Notes: generated from the sequence alone by a model not told the origin. Numbered from the stretch's first letter, positions 50,221-59,656 are shown. The stretch is 64,000 bases of DNA from Streptomyces tailanensis (GCF_008386495.1 NZ_VTHJ01000047.1:1-64000), one strand, 5' to 3'. Translations and numbers: made by a program.

Positions 50221-51428
50221 CCGGCCGGGTGGACCAGGGCGTACGTCTGTGTCGCGATCTCCAGTTCCTCGTCCGTCGGCACCACGGCGACCGCGACCCG
50301 CGCGTCGGCCGGTGAGATCAGTCGCGGCTCGTCACTCCGTACGGCGTTGAGCTCGTCGTCCACGGCCAGGCCCAGCTGCTCCAGGCCCGCCACCGCGGCC
50401 TCCCGCACGGGTGCCGCGTTCTCGCCGACCCCGGCCGTGAACGCGATCGCATCCACCCGGCCGAGGACCGCGCAGTAGGCGCCGATGTACTTCTTCAACC
50501 GGTGAATGTAGATGTCGAACGCCAGCTTCGCGCGTTCGTCGCCCTCGTCGATACGACGGCGTATTTCCCGCATGTCGTTGTCGCCGCACAGCCCGATCAG
50601 ACCGCTCTTCTTGTTGAGGAGAGTGTCGATCTCGTCCGTGGACATTCCACCAACGCGCATCAAATGAAAGATGACGGCCGGGTCCATGTCACCGGACCGC
50701 GTACCCATCACCAGCCCCTCCAAAGGCGTCAGCCCCATGGAGGTGTCCACGCACTTTCCGCCGCGTACGGCGGAGGCGGACGCCCCGTTGCCGAGGTGCA
50801 GCACGATGACGTTCACGTCTTCCGGGGCCCTGCCCAGCAGCTCGGCCGTCGCCCGGGAGACGTACGCGTGCGAGGTGCCGTGGAAGCCGTAGCGCCGGAT
50901 GCGGTGCGTGTCGGCGGTCTCGACGTCGATCGCGTAGCGGGCGGCCGACTCCGGCATCGTCGTGTGGAAGGCCGTGTCGAAGACGGCGACCTGCGGGAGG
51001 TCGGGGCGCAGCGCCTGGGCCGTACGGATACCGGTCAGGTTGGCCGGGTTGTGCAGCGGCGCCACCGGGATCAGCCGCTCGATCTCGGCGAGTACGGCGT
51101 CGTCCACGACCGTGGGCTCGGTGAAGCTCTGCCCGCCGTGCACGACGCGGTGCCCGATGGCGGCCAGCTCGGTCGAGTCGAGGCCGAGCCCGTCCTTCGC
51201 CAGCTCCTCGGCGACGGCCTGGAGGGCGGCCGCGTGGTCGGCGATCGGCTCCGTGCGCTCGCGGGAGGTGCCGCCGTCGGTGAGCGGGGTGTGCTTCAGC
51301 CGGGAGTTCTCCTCGCCGATGCGCTCGACCAGGCCCACGGCCAGCCGGTTGCTGTCGCGCATGTCGAGCAGCTGGTACTTCACCGAGGAGGAGCCGGAGT
51401 TGAGGACGAGGACGCGGGTGGCGGTCAC
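50208..51428 (-). CDS. ackA: Acetate kinase
   Basis: A 406-residue acetate kinase, which makes acetate and ATP from acetyl-phosphate. Motifs: LVLNSGSSSVKYQL at the N-terminus, HRVVHGG, RRYGFHGTSH, HLGNGAS and VFTAGVGEN-type AFTAGVGENA. The start GTG 51428 (MTATRVLV) is chosen by family length; a GTG at 51452 would overlap the pta stop as GTGA and add eight residues. Directly downstream of pta in one operon. Confidence 0.95.
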   Translation of the reverse strand: MTATRVLVLNSGSSSVKYQLLDMRDSNRLAVGLVERIGEENSRLKHTPLTDGGTSRERTEPIADHAAALQAVAEELAKDGLGLDSTELAAIGHRVVHGGQSFTEPTVVDDAVLAEIERLIPVAPLHNPANLTGIRTAQALRPDLPQVAVFDTAFHTTMPESAARYAIDVETADTHRIRRYGFHGTSHAYVSRATAELLGRAPEDVNVIVLHLGNGASASAVRGGKCVDTSMGLTPLEGLVMGTRSGDMDPAVIFHLMRVGGMSTDEIDTLLNKKSGLIGLCGDNDMREIRRRIDEGDERAKLAFDIYIHRLKKYIGAYCAVLGRVDAIAFTAGVGENAAPVREAAVAGLEQLGLAVDDELNAVRSDEPRLISPADARVAVAVVPTDEELEIATQTYALVHPAGKNI

Positions 51429-51448
51429 GGTGTGCTTTCTGTGGGCGT

Positions 51449-53563
51449 TCACTTGGCGGTGGGCTGGACGGCGGGCGTGTGGACGGACGGCGTCTGGGCC
51501 TGGATCGCGGTGATGGCGACCGTGGTGACGATGTCCTGGACGAGGGCGCCCCGGGACAGGTCGTTGACCGGCTTGCGCAGCCCCTGGAGGACCGGCCCGA
51601 CCGCGAGGGCGCCGGCTGAGCGCTGCACGGCCTTGTAGGTGTTGTTGCCGGTGTTGAGGTCCGGGAAGATCAGCACGGTTGCCTGACCGGCGACTTCGGA
51701 GTCGGGCAGCTTGGTGGCGGCGACACTCGGCTCGACGGCGGCGTCGTACTGGATCGGCCCCTCGATCTTCAGATCGGGCCGCCGGGACCGCACGATCTCG
51801 GTGGCCTCCCGCACCTTGTCGACGTCGGCGCCCGAGCCGGACGTACCGGTGGAGTACGACAGCATCGCGATCCGCGGCTCGACCCCGAACTGCCGGGCGG
51901 TAGCGGCGGACTGGATGGCGATGTCGGCGAGCTGCTCGGCGTTCGGGTCCGGGTTGACGGCGCAGTCGCCGTAGACGAGCACCTTGTCGGCGAGGCACAT
52001 GAAGAAGACGGACGAGACGATGTCCGCGTCCGGCTTGGTCTTGATGATCTCGAACGCGGGCCGGATGGTGGCGGCCGTGGAGTGCACCGACCCCGACACC
52101 ATGCCGTCGGCGAGGCCCTCCTGGACCATGAGCGTGCCGAAGTAGTTCACGTCGGACACGACGTCGTACGCCAGCTCCATGCTGACGTTCTTGTGGGCCC
52201 GGTACTGGGCGTACTTCTCCGCGAAGGTGTCCCGGATCTCGGAGGTCTGCGGGTCGAGGAGCTGGCAGCCGTCGAGGTCGATGCCCAGGTCGGCGGCCTT
52301 CTTGCGGATCTGGTCGACGGGCCCGAGGAGGGTGAGGTCGCAGACGCCCCGGCGCAGGAGCACCTCGGCCGCGTGCAGCACGCGCTCCTCGGTGCCCTCG
52401 GGGAGGACCACGCGGCGCCGCTCGGAGCGGGCCTGTTCGAGCAGGGTGTGCTCGAACATCATCGGCGTGATCCGGTCGCTGCTGGGCGCCGAGACCCGGG
52501 TGCGCAGCTCGGCCGTGTCGACGTACCGCTCGAAGAGCCCGAGCGCCGTCTCCGCCTTGCGCGGGGTGGCCGCGCTCAACTTCCCCTCCATGGAGAAGAG
52601 TTCGGACGCGGTGAGGAAGGACCCGCTCTCGACGGCGACCACCGGGGTGCCGGGCGCGAGCCGGGCGGCGAGGGTGAGGACCTCCTCGCTGGGCCGCTCG
52701 TTGAGGGTAAGCAGCACACCGGCGATGGGTGGGGTGCCCGCGCTGTGCGCGGCGAGGGCCCCGACGACGAGGTCCGCCCGGTCGCCCGGGGTGACGACCA
52801 GACAGCCCGGGGTCAGGGCGTTGAGGAAGTTCGGCAGCATGGCCCCGCCGAAGACGAAGTTCAGCGCGTCACGCGCCAGCCCCGAGTCGTCGCCGAGGAG
52901 CACCTTGCCGCCGAGGGCGTGGGTGATCTGGGCGACGGTGGGCGCGGCGAGCGCGGGCTCGTCGGGCAGGACGTAGGAGGGGACGGGGAGCGGCAGCCGG
53001 GAGTCGCCGAGGCGCTCGGCTATCTCGGCGCGGTCGGCCGGCGCGACCCGGTTCACGACCATGGCGAGGACGTCGCAGCCGAGCCCCGCGTACGCCCGGT
53101 ACGCGTTGTGTGTCTCGGCGGCCACGGACTCGGCGGTCTGCTTCCGCCCGCCCACCACGGAGATCACGGAGGCGCCGAACTCGTTCGCGAGCCGGGCGTT
53201 GAGGGCGAGCTCGTCGGGGAACTGGGTGTCGGCGAAATCGGTACCCAGGACGAGGACCACGTCGTAGTCACGGGCGACGGCGTGGAACCGGCCGACGAGG
53301 GTCGAGACGAGCTCGTCGATACCGTGTTCGGCCTGGAGCGTGGACGCCTCGTGGTAGTCCATGCCGTACACGGTCGCCGGGTCCTGGGAGAGCCGATAAC
53401 GGGCGCGCAGCAGTTCGAAGAGCCGGTCCGGGCCGTGGTGCAGCAGCGGCCGGAACACCCCCACCCGGTCGACCTGGCGGGTCAGGAGTTCCATGATCCC
53501 CAGCTCGACGACCTGACGGCCGTCGCCGCGGTCGATCCCGGTCACGTACACGCTGCGCGTCAC
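51449..53563 (-). CDS. pta: Phosphate acetyltransferase (long form with DRTGG domain)
   Basis: A 704-residue enzyme. The N-terminal about 230 residues are the P-loop-like/cobyrinic-like domain, followed by a DRTGG regulatory domain around 220-330, then the catalytic PTA_PTB domain from about 380 with VVLPEGTEERV and MLSYSTGTSGSG and ATVLIFPDLNTGN. The GTG start 53563 follows GGAGAGCAC. Together with ackA it links acetyl-CoA, acetyl-phosphate and acetate. Confidence 0.95.
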   Translation of the reverse strand: MTRSVYVTGIDRGDGRQVVELGIMELLTRQVDRVGVFRPLLHHGPDRLFELLRARYRLSQDPATVYGMDYHEASTLQAEHGIDELVSTLVGRFHAVARDYDVVLVLGTDFADTQFPDELALNARLANEFGASVISVVGGRKQTAESVAAETHNAYRAYAGLGCDVLAMVVNRVAPADRAEIAERLGDSRLPLPVPSYVLPDEPALAAPTVAQITHALGGKVLLGDDSGLARDALNFVFGGAMLPNFLNALTPGCLVVTPGDRADLVVGALAAHSAGTPPIAGVLLTLNERPSEEVLTLAARLAPGTPVVAVESGSFLTASELFSMEGKLSAATPRKAETALGLFERYVDTAELRTRVSAPSSDRITPMMFEHTLLEQARSERRRVVLPEGTEERVLHAAEVLLRRGVCDLTLLGPVDQIRKKAADLGIDLDGCQLLDPQTSEIRDTFAEKYAQYRAHKNVSMELAYDVVSDVNYFGTLMVQEGLADGMVSGSVHSTAATIRPAFEIIKTKPDADIVSSVFFMCLADKVLVYGDCAVNPDPNAEQLADIAIQSAATARQFGVEPRIAMLSYSTGTSGSGADVDKVREATEIVRSRRPDLKIEGPIQYDAAVEPSVAATKLPDSEVAGQATVLIFPDLNTGNNTYKAVQRSAGALAVGPVLQGLRKPVNDLSRGALVQDIVTTVAITAIQAQTPSVHTPAVQPTAK

Positions 53564-53645
53564 GTGTGCTCTCCGTTTCGTGTGATGGTTGAGTTTGTGC
53601 GATTGCCGTGGGTGAAAATGACCGCTGCGGCGGACGGAAACCCTC

Positions 53646-53674
53646 TTGACAATACCCTTGTCGATGGATAAGGC
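53646..53674 (+). promoter_or_regulatory. Candidate housekeeping promoter for pfkA
   Basis: TTGACA at 53646-53651 and TAAGGC at 53669-53674 are separated by 17 bases, about 125 bases before the pfkA start. The -35 box is perfect; the -10 box is only partly matched. Confidence 0.5.
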
Positions 53675-53798
53675 GCCCGTCAGGTCGCGGCTCGGGCGGG
53701 TAGGTGTTACGGGCGCGGCGGCCCCCTGTGAGCCGTGAAACAATCGGACTGGCTCACAAGTACCAGCACCCAGCAGGATGAGCAGGAGACACAGGACG

Positions 53799-54824
53799 AT
53801 GCGTATCGGAGTTCTGACCGCAGGCGGCGACTGTCCGGGCCTGAACGCGGTGATCCGGTCGGTCGTGCACCGAGCGGTCGCCCAGTACGGCGACGAGGTC
53901 ATCGGCTTCGAGGACGGCTACGCCGGTCTCCTCGACGGCCGCTACCGCAGCCTCGACCTGGAGTCCGTCAGCGGCATCCTGGCCCGCGGCGGCACGATCC
54001 TGGGTTCGTCACGTCTCCAGCGGGACCGCCTCCGCGAGGCATGCGAGAACGCGCAGGACATGGCGCACCGGTTCGGCATCGACGTACTCATCCCCATCGG
54101 CGGCGAGGGCACGCTGACGGCCGCGCGGATGCTGAGCGACGCCGGTCTGCCGGTGGTCGGTGTCCCGAAGACGATCGACAACGACATCTCGTCGACGGAC
54201 CGGACCTTCGGTTTCGACACGGCGGTCGGGGTCGCCACGGAGGCGATGGACCGCCTGAAGACGACCGCCGAGTCACATCAGCGGGTGATGGTGGTGGAGG
54301 TCATGGGCCGCCACGCCGGATGGATCGCGCTGGAGTCCGGGATGGCGGCGGGCGCGCACGGTATTTGTCTGCCGGAGCGCGCGTTCGACCCCGCTGACCT
54401 GGTGAAGATGGTCGAGGAGCGCTTCGCGCGGGGCAAGAAGTTCGCGGTCGTGTGTGTGGCCGAAGGCGCGCACCCCGCCGAGGGCACGATGGACTACGGC
54501 CACGGCGAGATCGACCAGTTCGGCCACGAGCGTTTCCAGGGCATCGGCACGGCCCTCGCGTACGAGCTGGAGCGCCGCCTCGGCAAGGAGGCCAAGCCGG
54601 TCATCCTCGGCCACGTCCAGCGCGGCGGCACCCCGACCGCGTACGACAGGGTGCTCGCCACGCGCTTCGGCTGGCAGGCGGTCGAGGCCGCGCACCGCGG
54701 GGAGTACGGGCGGATGACCGCGCTGCGCGGGACGGACATCGTGATGGTGCCGCTCGCGGAGGCGGTGACCGAGTTGAAGACGGTGCCGAAGGATCGGATG
54801 GATGAGGCGGAGTCGGTGTTCTAG
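53799..54824 (+). CDS. pfkA: 6-phosphofructokinase, ATP-dependent type
   Basis: A 341-residue phosphofructokinase. ATP-site GGDCPGLNAVIR at 9-20 and the phosphate-donor loop GGEGT where the Gly indicates ATP rather than pyrophosphate (PPi enzymes have Asp there). The catalytic PKTIDNDISSTD has Lys, a feature of the actinobacterial group III enzymes. MGRHAGWIAL is also present. ATG 53799 follows GGAGACAC. Divergent from pta/ackA, so the glycolytic and acetate genes are grouped. Confidence 0.96.
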   Translation: MRIGVLTAGGDCPGLNAVIRSVVHRAVAQYGDEVIGFEDGYAGLLDGRYRSLDLESVSGILARGGTILGSSRLQRDRLREACENAQDMAHRFGIDVLIPIGGEGTLTAARMLSDAGLPVVGVPKTIDNDISSTDRTFGFDTAVGVATEAMDRLKTTAESHQRVMVVEVMGRHAGWIALESGMAAGAHGICLPERAFDPADLVKMVEERFARGKKFAVVCVAEGAHPAEGTMDYGHGEIDQFGHERFQGIGTALAYELERRLGKEAKPVILGHVQRGGTPTAYDRVLATRFGWQAVEAAHRGEYGRMTALRGTDIVMVPLAEAVTELKTVPKDRMDEAESVF

Positions 54825-54860
54825 GGATTCTTCCTAGTTCTAGGGGTTCTTCTTGGTGCG

Positions 54861-54890
54861 GGCTAGTACGGGCTGGTACGAGCTAGTACG
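54861..54890. repeat. Three 10-bp direct repeats
   Basis: GGCTAGTACG, GGCTGGTACG and AGCTAGTACG follow one another exactly at 54861, 54871 and 54881. They overlap the stop of the XRE gene and lie between convergent genes. Confidence 0.5.
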
Positions 54891-55665
54891 AAGTTCGCTG
54901 GACCAGTGTCCAGAAGTGGTCGACGATCCGGTCCAGGTACTCGCGGCCGGCGGTCGTACGGCCCTGGTAGTCGGTGTGCATCTCCTGGAGGACGTCTTGC
55001 AGGAGGCGTTTGTCGAGGGGCAGGAGTCTGGCCGTCGGCCGTACGTAGGCCTGCCAGCGTGTGGTGACCGCGTTGTGGAGTAACTCGATCAACTTCGTCT
55101 CACGTCCCGTGACCGCGACGAGGTCGGGGAGCGCGAGGTCGAGTACGTCGGCGAGGGCGGCGGACTGGCGGTCCGTGCCACGCCATTCGTCGGTCTCCTC
55201 CATGCGCAGGTAGAGGGACAGGTCGATGCCGACCGCGTGCGCGACGTCCTCGGCGGCGAGTCCACGCGCTGTGCGGTGCTCACGCAAGGTCCGGGGCGTG
55301 CCGATGAGTTCACCCGGCGAGCACCACAACACGCCCGCGAGTGCGGTGAGTTCGGGACTCGTCGGCGCCAACATGCCGTGTTCCCAGGCGTTGACCATGT
55401 CCGGGGTGACATAAGGGAGCCCGTACGAGGTGCGCATTCCGTAGGCGACGTGCTCGGGTCCCATGCCGAGGGCCGTACGGAGTTTTCGGGCTGCCGGGGC
55501 GTTGAAGGGCGGGGCGGCTGCTTGGGAGTCCGGCTGCGGGTGTGGGGGCGGGGATGGGTGGGGGGACAGGTGCTGGGGCTGCCGTTCATGGGCTGAGCGT
55601 CGGTGCACGCGCACAACGTAGGGGTGTGGGGCTGCGGTGACTACGGGCTGTTCGGCCACAATCAC
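54883..55665 (-). CDS. XRE-family helix-turn-helix regulator
   Basis: A protein of about 260 residues. An N-terminal Pro/Gln/His-rich segment of 50 residues is followed by two HTH-like modules, about 60-125 (RTALGMGPEHVAYGMRTSY) and about 125-180 (LREHRTARGLAAEDVAHAVG), then an alpha-helical C-terminal part. The start is uncertain: GTG 55665 and GTG 55659 are both possible and neither has a good ribosome-binding site. It diverges from a PPOX gene and converges on pfkA. The targets are unknown. Confidence 0.7.
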   Translation of the reverse strand: MIVAEQPVVTAAPHPYVVRVHRRSAHERQPQHLSPHPSPPPHPQPDSQAAAPPFNAPAARKLRTALGMGPEHVAYGMRTSYGLPYVTPDMVNAWEHGMLAPTSPELTALAGVLWCSPGELIGTPRTLREHRTARGLAAEDVAHAVGIDLSLYLRMEETDEWRGTDRQSAALADVLDLALPDLVAVTGRETKLIELLHNAVTTRWQAYVRPTARLLPLDKRLLQDVLQEMHTDYQGRTTAGREYLDRIVDHFWTLVQRTSY

Positions 55666-55754
55666 GGATTGTAGGAAGCTACGGTTCCTGTGACTCGTGT
55701 TGTGGAAGTGACCTGAGTGCGGATCCTCGGGTATCCCTGGGTAGGGATGGCCGT

Positions 55755-56198
55755 ATGACGAAGCTGGACGGGCACATACGTGAGCGCCTTCTCGCGCCGA
55801 ACTACTGGCACTTGGCGACGGTCGGGCCGGACGGGGCGCCTCAGGTGTCACCCATGTGGGTGGACATCGAAGGGGATGGCGAGAGTGAGTACGTCATGGT
55901 CAACACGTCGGTGGGACGCGTGAAGGAGGAGAACCTCCGGCGCAACCCGAGTGTCTCCCTGTCCCACATTGATTCCGAGAATCCCTACGACCGGGCCGAG
56001 ATCCGGGGGCGGGTGGTGCGGTTCGTGGAGGGGGAGGAGGCGTCGCGGTCCATGGATCGGCTCACGCAGAAGTACATCGGGGAGGAGCGGTATCCGTGGC
56101 TCCTCCCCGGGGAGCGGCGCCTGATGATTCTGATCGAGCCGGTGCGGGTGCGGAGGGTGGTGGGGGTGGAGCAGTTCCGGCCGGGGAAGCTGGGTTAG
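55755..56198 (+). CDS. PPOX-class (F420/FMN) split-barrel oxidoreductase
   Basis: A 147-residue pyridoxamine-5'-phosphate-oxidase-like protein. It has the family N-terminus NYWHLATVGPDGAPQVSPMWV and the motifs VNTSVGRVKEENLRRNP and YDRAEIRGRVVRF. Many of these Streptomyces proteins use F420; that is not shown here. ATG 55755. The next gene may be translated from just downstream of its stop. Confidence 0.88.
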   Translation: MTKLDGHIRERLLAPNYWHLATVGPDGAPQVSPMWVDIEGDGESEYVMVNTSVGRVKEENLRRNPSVSLSHIDSENPYDRAEIRGRVVRFVEGEEASRSMDRLTQKYIGEERYPWLLPGERRLMILIEPVRVRRVVGVEQFRPGKLG

Positions 56199-56203
56199 GG
56201 CGG

Positions 56204-56608
56204 GTGGTCAGAGCAGGTGGTCGGCCTTGCCCGCCGAGGGCGTACACCCGGGTCGTGCTCCAGACGTACGGGATGCGGGACATCGTCGATCCGGCGGTTC
56301 AGGTGGTGGGTGAACTCATCGCCTGCGCCTGGAAGTTCACGCCGGACACGGAGGCGTATCTGTCGCTGCGGTACCGGGACAGCGAGTTGCAGCTGGTCCT
56401 TTACGACGGGCATCGGCGGCATGGGCATCCGAAGCTGGAGGCGGCATGCGATGCGCGGAGGAGGGGTGCGTTGCGGGTCTTGGGGTGCGTGGTGCGGGCG
56501 TGTAAGGGGGAGTGGGGGTTTGGGGAGGCTCGGGAGCCTGGGGGTGGGACGCGTATGTGGGTGGTGCTGCCGAGGTGGGCGGCTCGGGGGTATTCGGGGG
56601 TGGGGTGA
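56204..56608 (+). CDS. HATPase_c-like ATP-binding protein, weak or degenerate
   Basis: About 134 residues, similar to the small RsbW-like ATP-binding proteins common in streptomycetes (VQVVGELIACAWKFTPDTEA and the terminal GGGTRMWVVLPR). The usual N-box ELVTNAVRH appears as ELIACAWKF, with the Mg-binding Asn missing, so ATP binding may be lost. GTG 56204 is used as start; other in-frame starts are possible, and the true N-terminus is uncertain. The gene might be a decayed copy. It converges on the STAND gene after 5 bases. Confidence 0.55.
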   Translation: MVRAGGRPCPPRAYTRVVLQTYGMRDIVDPAVQVVGELIACAWKFTPDTEAYLSLRYRDSELQLVLYDGHRRHGHPKLEAACDARRRGALRVLGCVVRACKGEWGFGEAREPGGGTRMWVVLPRWAARGYSGVG

Positions 56609-56613
56609 GGGGG

Positions 56614-58705
56614 CTATTCCAGGGCTTCGGCTGCTGCGCGGGCTCGGGCTGCTTCGGCGGGGGCATTGGCGCGGGTATAGGCGTCGGCGGCTTGGAGGTA
56701 GTGGGCGCGGGCTTCGGCAGGGCGATGGGTGTGCTTGTGAGCGAGAGCTAGGTTATGGAGGGTCCCACCGGCCCTGTACCAGTCCTCGAACTCCCTGTAG
56801 ATCTCAAGCGACCTGCCGTGCGCCTCGATCCCCTCCGCCATCCGCCCCGCGTCGCGCAGAGCGTTGCCGAGGTTGTTCCACGCCATGGCCTCGTGATGGC
56901 GATCCTCGACGGCCTGGGCCAGGTCGAGGGCGCGGGTGTGCGCTTCGATCCCCTCCGCCATTCGCCCCGCCTCCCGAAAAGCGAGGCCGAGGCTGTTCCA
57001 CGCCATGGCCTCGTGATGGCGGACTTCGTCGGCCTGGTACAGGTCGCGGGAGCGGATGAGGGCCTCGATGGCCTCCTGTACCCGGTCTGCCTGCCACAGG
57101 GCCAGGCCGAGGTTGTTCGACGCCATGGCCTCGCCGTGGTGGTCCCCGGTGGCTTGGAAAAGGTCGCGGGCGTGGGTGTGGGCGTCGATCGCCTCCTCCG
57201 CCCGGCCCGCCTCTCGCAGGGCGACGCCGAGGTTGTTCCACGAAACAGCCTCGTTGGGGCGGTCCTCGGCACGGTGCGCGGCCTCCCGAGCGGCATAACC
57301 AACCGCGGTCCAGTCGTCGAAGTGCCGCCGCCAGTTGAGATACTCCGCCAGGCACGCGGCCAGGTGCACCGCCGTCTTCGCGAACCTTGCCTCCCTCGCC
57401 CACGACACAGCAGCCACCAGCCCCGCCCGCTCCCTGTCAAACCACGCCAGTGCCTCCCCCCGGTCCGCGAACCGCTCCGGCTCCGCCAGCCCCGGCAACC
57501 ACCGCAAACGCTCATCAGCCGCATACGCCCACGGCACGTAGAACCCCAACAACCGCTCCCGCGCTGCCTCCCCCTCCTCCCGCAACACCTCATCGCGGGC
57601 TACCACACCCACCCCGAACGCCCGCACCAAGTCGTGCAACCGCCATCGCAGCACGGAATCCGATCCTGTGCTGTCCTGGATCGGCGTAACGAGATATCTG
57701 GCAGCCAGGTCCTCCAGCAGGGTCAGGGCATGATGAGCATCTACGTCAGCCAGGGCTGCCACTGCCTCCGTGCCTGTCTCTGTTCCCGGCGCGAGGGCGA
57801 GGAGGCGCAGCAACCGGGCCTGGGCGGGTGGCAGGCGGCGGTATGAGGCCTCCAGGACGGGCCGGAGGACAAGCGAGCGGCCGTACAGATCTGTGCCGGG
57901 ACTGCCGTTGTCGAGCACGATGGTCGGGTCCTCGGCCTCCTTGATCTCGGCCACGAGTGAGGCGATAGGACGGTGTCGACGTTGGCGGAGCATCGCGGCG
58001 GCGATCTGGAGCGCGAGGGGCAAGTGGCCGCAGAGGGCGGTGAGTTCGCGTAGGGCGTCCGGCTCGCGGGACGGGCGGGTGTCCCGTTCGTCGGCGTCGT
58101 GCAGGGCGCGGGTCACCAAGACGACGGACTCGTCCGGGACGAGGGCTTCGAGGTCGACGACGCGTATGGGGAGGGCGTTCGGGCGGTCCCTGGAGGTGAT
58201 CAGTACGCGGTGCTGGTCCGTGCCGGGCAGTAGAGGGAGGTACTGGGACGGGTCGGAGGCGTTGTCCAGGATCAGCAGCATCCTGTCCTGCCGACCGGTG
58301 AGAAGCGCGCGGTAGGCGTCGTACTGCCGTTCTGTTCTCTCCGGCAAGTCACCGCCGCGTACGCCGAGCGCGTCGAGCAGGGCCAGGACCGCCTGATCCG
58401 CCGTGACCGGGTTGTCGTCGTAGCCGCGCAGGTCGACAAAGAGGGTTCCGCCGGGGAACCAGCCCCGTGCGCGGGCCCGGTGTGCCGCCTCCACGGCGAG
58501 CGCCGTCTTGCCGATGCCGCCCATGCCAGTGACGGCGGAGATGAGGAGTGGGAGGGCTGCCGTATCGCCGTTCGGGGTGGGTGCGAGGCGGGGTAGCAGG
58601 CGGTCCAGTTCCGCTGAGCGGCCGGTGAAGCCGAGAGGGCGGGGCGGGAGCGTGCTGGTCGCGACCGGGACCGGGCCGTGGACCTGCCCATGAGCTTGGT
58701 GGGCG
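56614..58705 (-). CDS. STAND NTPase with TPR sensor repeats (NB-ARC type), frameshift-separated 3' part
   Basis: About 690 residues from the junction. Walker A is GMGGIGKTALA, Walker B LLILDNASD, then the NB-ARC ARC/GLPLA-like segment CGHLPLALQIA and a winged helix (YRRLPPAQARLLRLLAL). The last about 240 residues are TPR repeats of 40 residues (NEAVSWNNLGVALREAG and later copies). There is no ATG, GTG or TTG between the end of the upstream nucleosidase and the Met inside Walker A, so this frame cannot be translated on its own. Deleting one GGAC copy at 58709-58719 makes it continuous with the nucleosidase. Domains like these control conflict (defence) systems. The recognised trigger is unknown. 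Confidence 0.8.
56800..57300 (-). repeat. Strict 120-bp tandem repeat coding TPR units
   Basis: The segment beginning CGCCATGGCC occurs at 56881, 57001 and 57121 and a diverged copy at 57241, a period of exactly 120 bases, that is one 40-residue TPR unit. The DNA-level likeness is greater than needed for the protein and implies recent expansion. Confidence 0.8.
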
Positions 58706-59569
58706 TTACCGTCCGTCCGACTTGGCCGTGAAGGGGCCGTTGAAGGTGCTCCCCCGGAAGTCGAGGTGGTCTCCGCCGTAGACGGTGTTCTCGGTGGTGC
58801 GAAAGGGACCCTCCTTGGAGTCGGAGGATCCGCCGCCGCGTGGCCGGTGTTTGCGGAGGACGGCGACTGCCACGGCGGCGGCCTGCTTCGCGGCCAGTTG
58901 TTGGGAGCCGGAGGCATCGGCCTTGTGTTTGTTGCGGTTGGCGCGGTCGCTGATGCCCCGGATGACGAGGGCGTCCAACTGGCCGTTGAGGTGGGCCGCG
59001 TGGGCGGCGCCGGAGCCCTCCATCTCGATGGCACAGGCGTCGCTGTAGTGTCGGCGGATGTGTTCGGCGAGGGCGGACTTGTCGTCGGCGAGGACGACGT
59101 CACCGCAGGCGATCGGCTTGCGATGGCCTCGTACGTCTGCCATGTCCCGCAGTGCGGAACGGGCTGCCTGCACGAGCCGGTTCGAGCCGTGCCAGACCTC
59201 TGGCCGGGCGTGGAAGCCGTCCGGGGTCTGCTTGCCGCCGTGGATGGCGTACACCTTCGTGCCCACCACGACGTCACCGATCTCGATGTCGTCCTTGAGC
59301 CCGCCGGCGACCCCGACGAAGAGCAGGACCTCCGGGCGGAGCCAACCGACGATCTGGGTCGTGAGCGCGGCGGCGTTCACCGCGCCCTCGCCGAGCTCCG
59401 CGATCGCCACGGTCCACGAGGTGCCCTCGATCCGGCCTTGCTCGACTCGGGTCCCGTCCTCGTGGACAAGCTCCTCCGTGTCCTTCAGGTGCGCGCGTAT
59501 GGCGTCGTATTCCACCGGGAGTGCGGTGAGGACTACTGCCGTTGTGGGCTGTGTGTCGGTCTTGGGCAC
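58706..59569 (-). CDS. Nucleoside phosphorylase/nucleosidase-like effector domain protein
   Basis: A 287-residue protein of the PNP_UDP/MTAN fold: TALPVEYDAI, then FVGVAGGLKDDIEIGDVVV, the ribose/base site AIEMEGSGAAHAAH and the motif IRGISDRAN. In STAND-linked systems these enzymes are predicted to attack nucleotides or nucleosides during conflict. The C-terminal 30 residues (NTVYGGDHLDF, GSTFNGP) resemble the linker found in fused nucleosidase-NB-ARC proteins. The TAA stop at 58706 follows a CCGTCCGTCCG repeat; see the next gene. ATG 59569 begins MPKTDTQPTTAV. Confidence 0.85.
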   Translation of the reverse strand: MPKTDTQPTTAVVLTALPVEYDAIRAHLKDTEELVHEDGTRVEQGRIEGTSWTVAIAELGEGAVNAAALTTQIVGWLRPEVLLFVGVAGGLKDDIEIGDVVVGTKVYAIHGGKQTPDGFHARPEVWHGSNRLVQAARSALRDMADVRGHRKPIACGDVVLADDKSALAEHIRRHYSDACAIEMEGSGAAHAAHLNGQLDALVIRGISDRANRNKHKADASGSQQLAAKQAAAVAVAVLRKHRPRGGGSSDSKEGPFRTTENTVYGGDHLDFRGSTFNGPFTAKSDGR

Positions 59570-59656
59570 TTGTCCACGGTACTGCCAAGTCGACGATGCG
59601 GCGGGGGCGTTGGCCTGCGTCGCATCGTGCTCGTCGCCAGCGCCGTTCCCTGTCGG

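Noticed and set aside
58706..59277. STAND start at 59277 in the nucleosidase region
   Set aside because: It would need about 190 residues read out of frame across the nucleosidase gene; a frameshift repair explains the join better.
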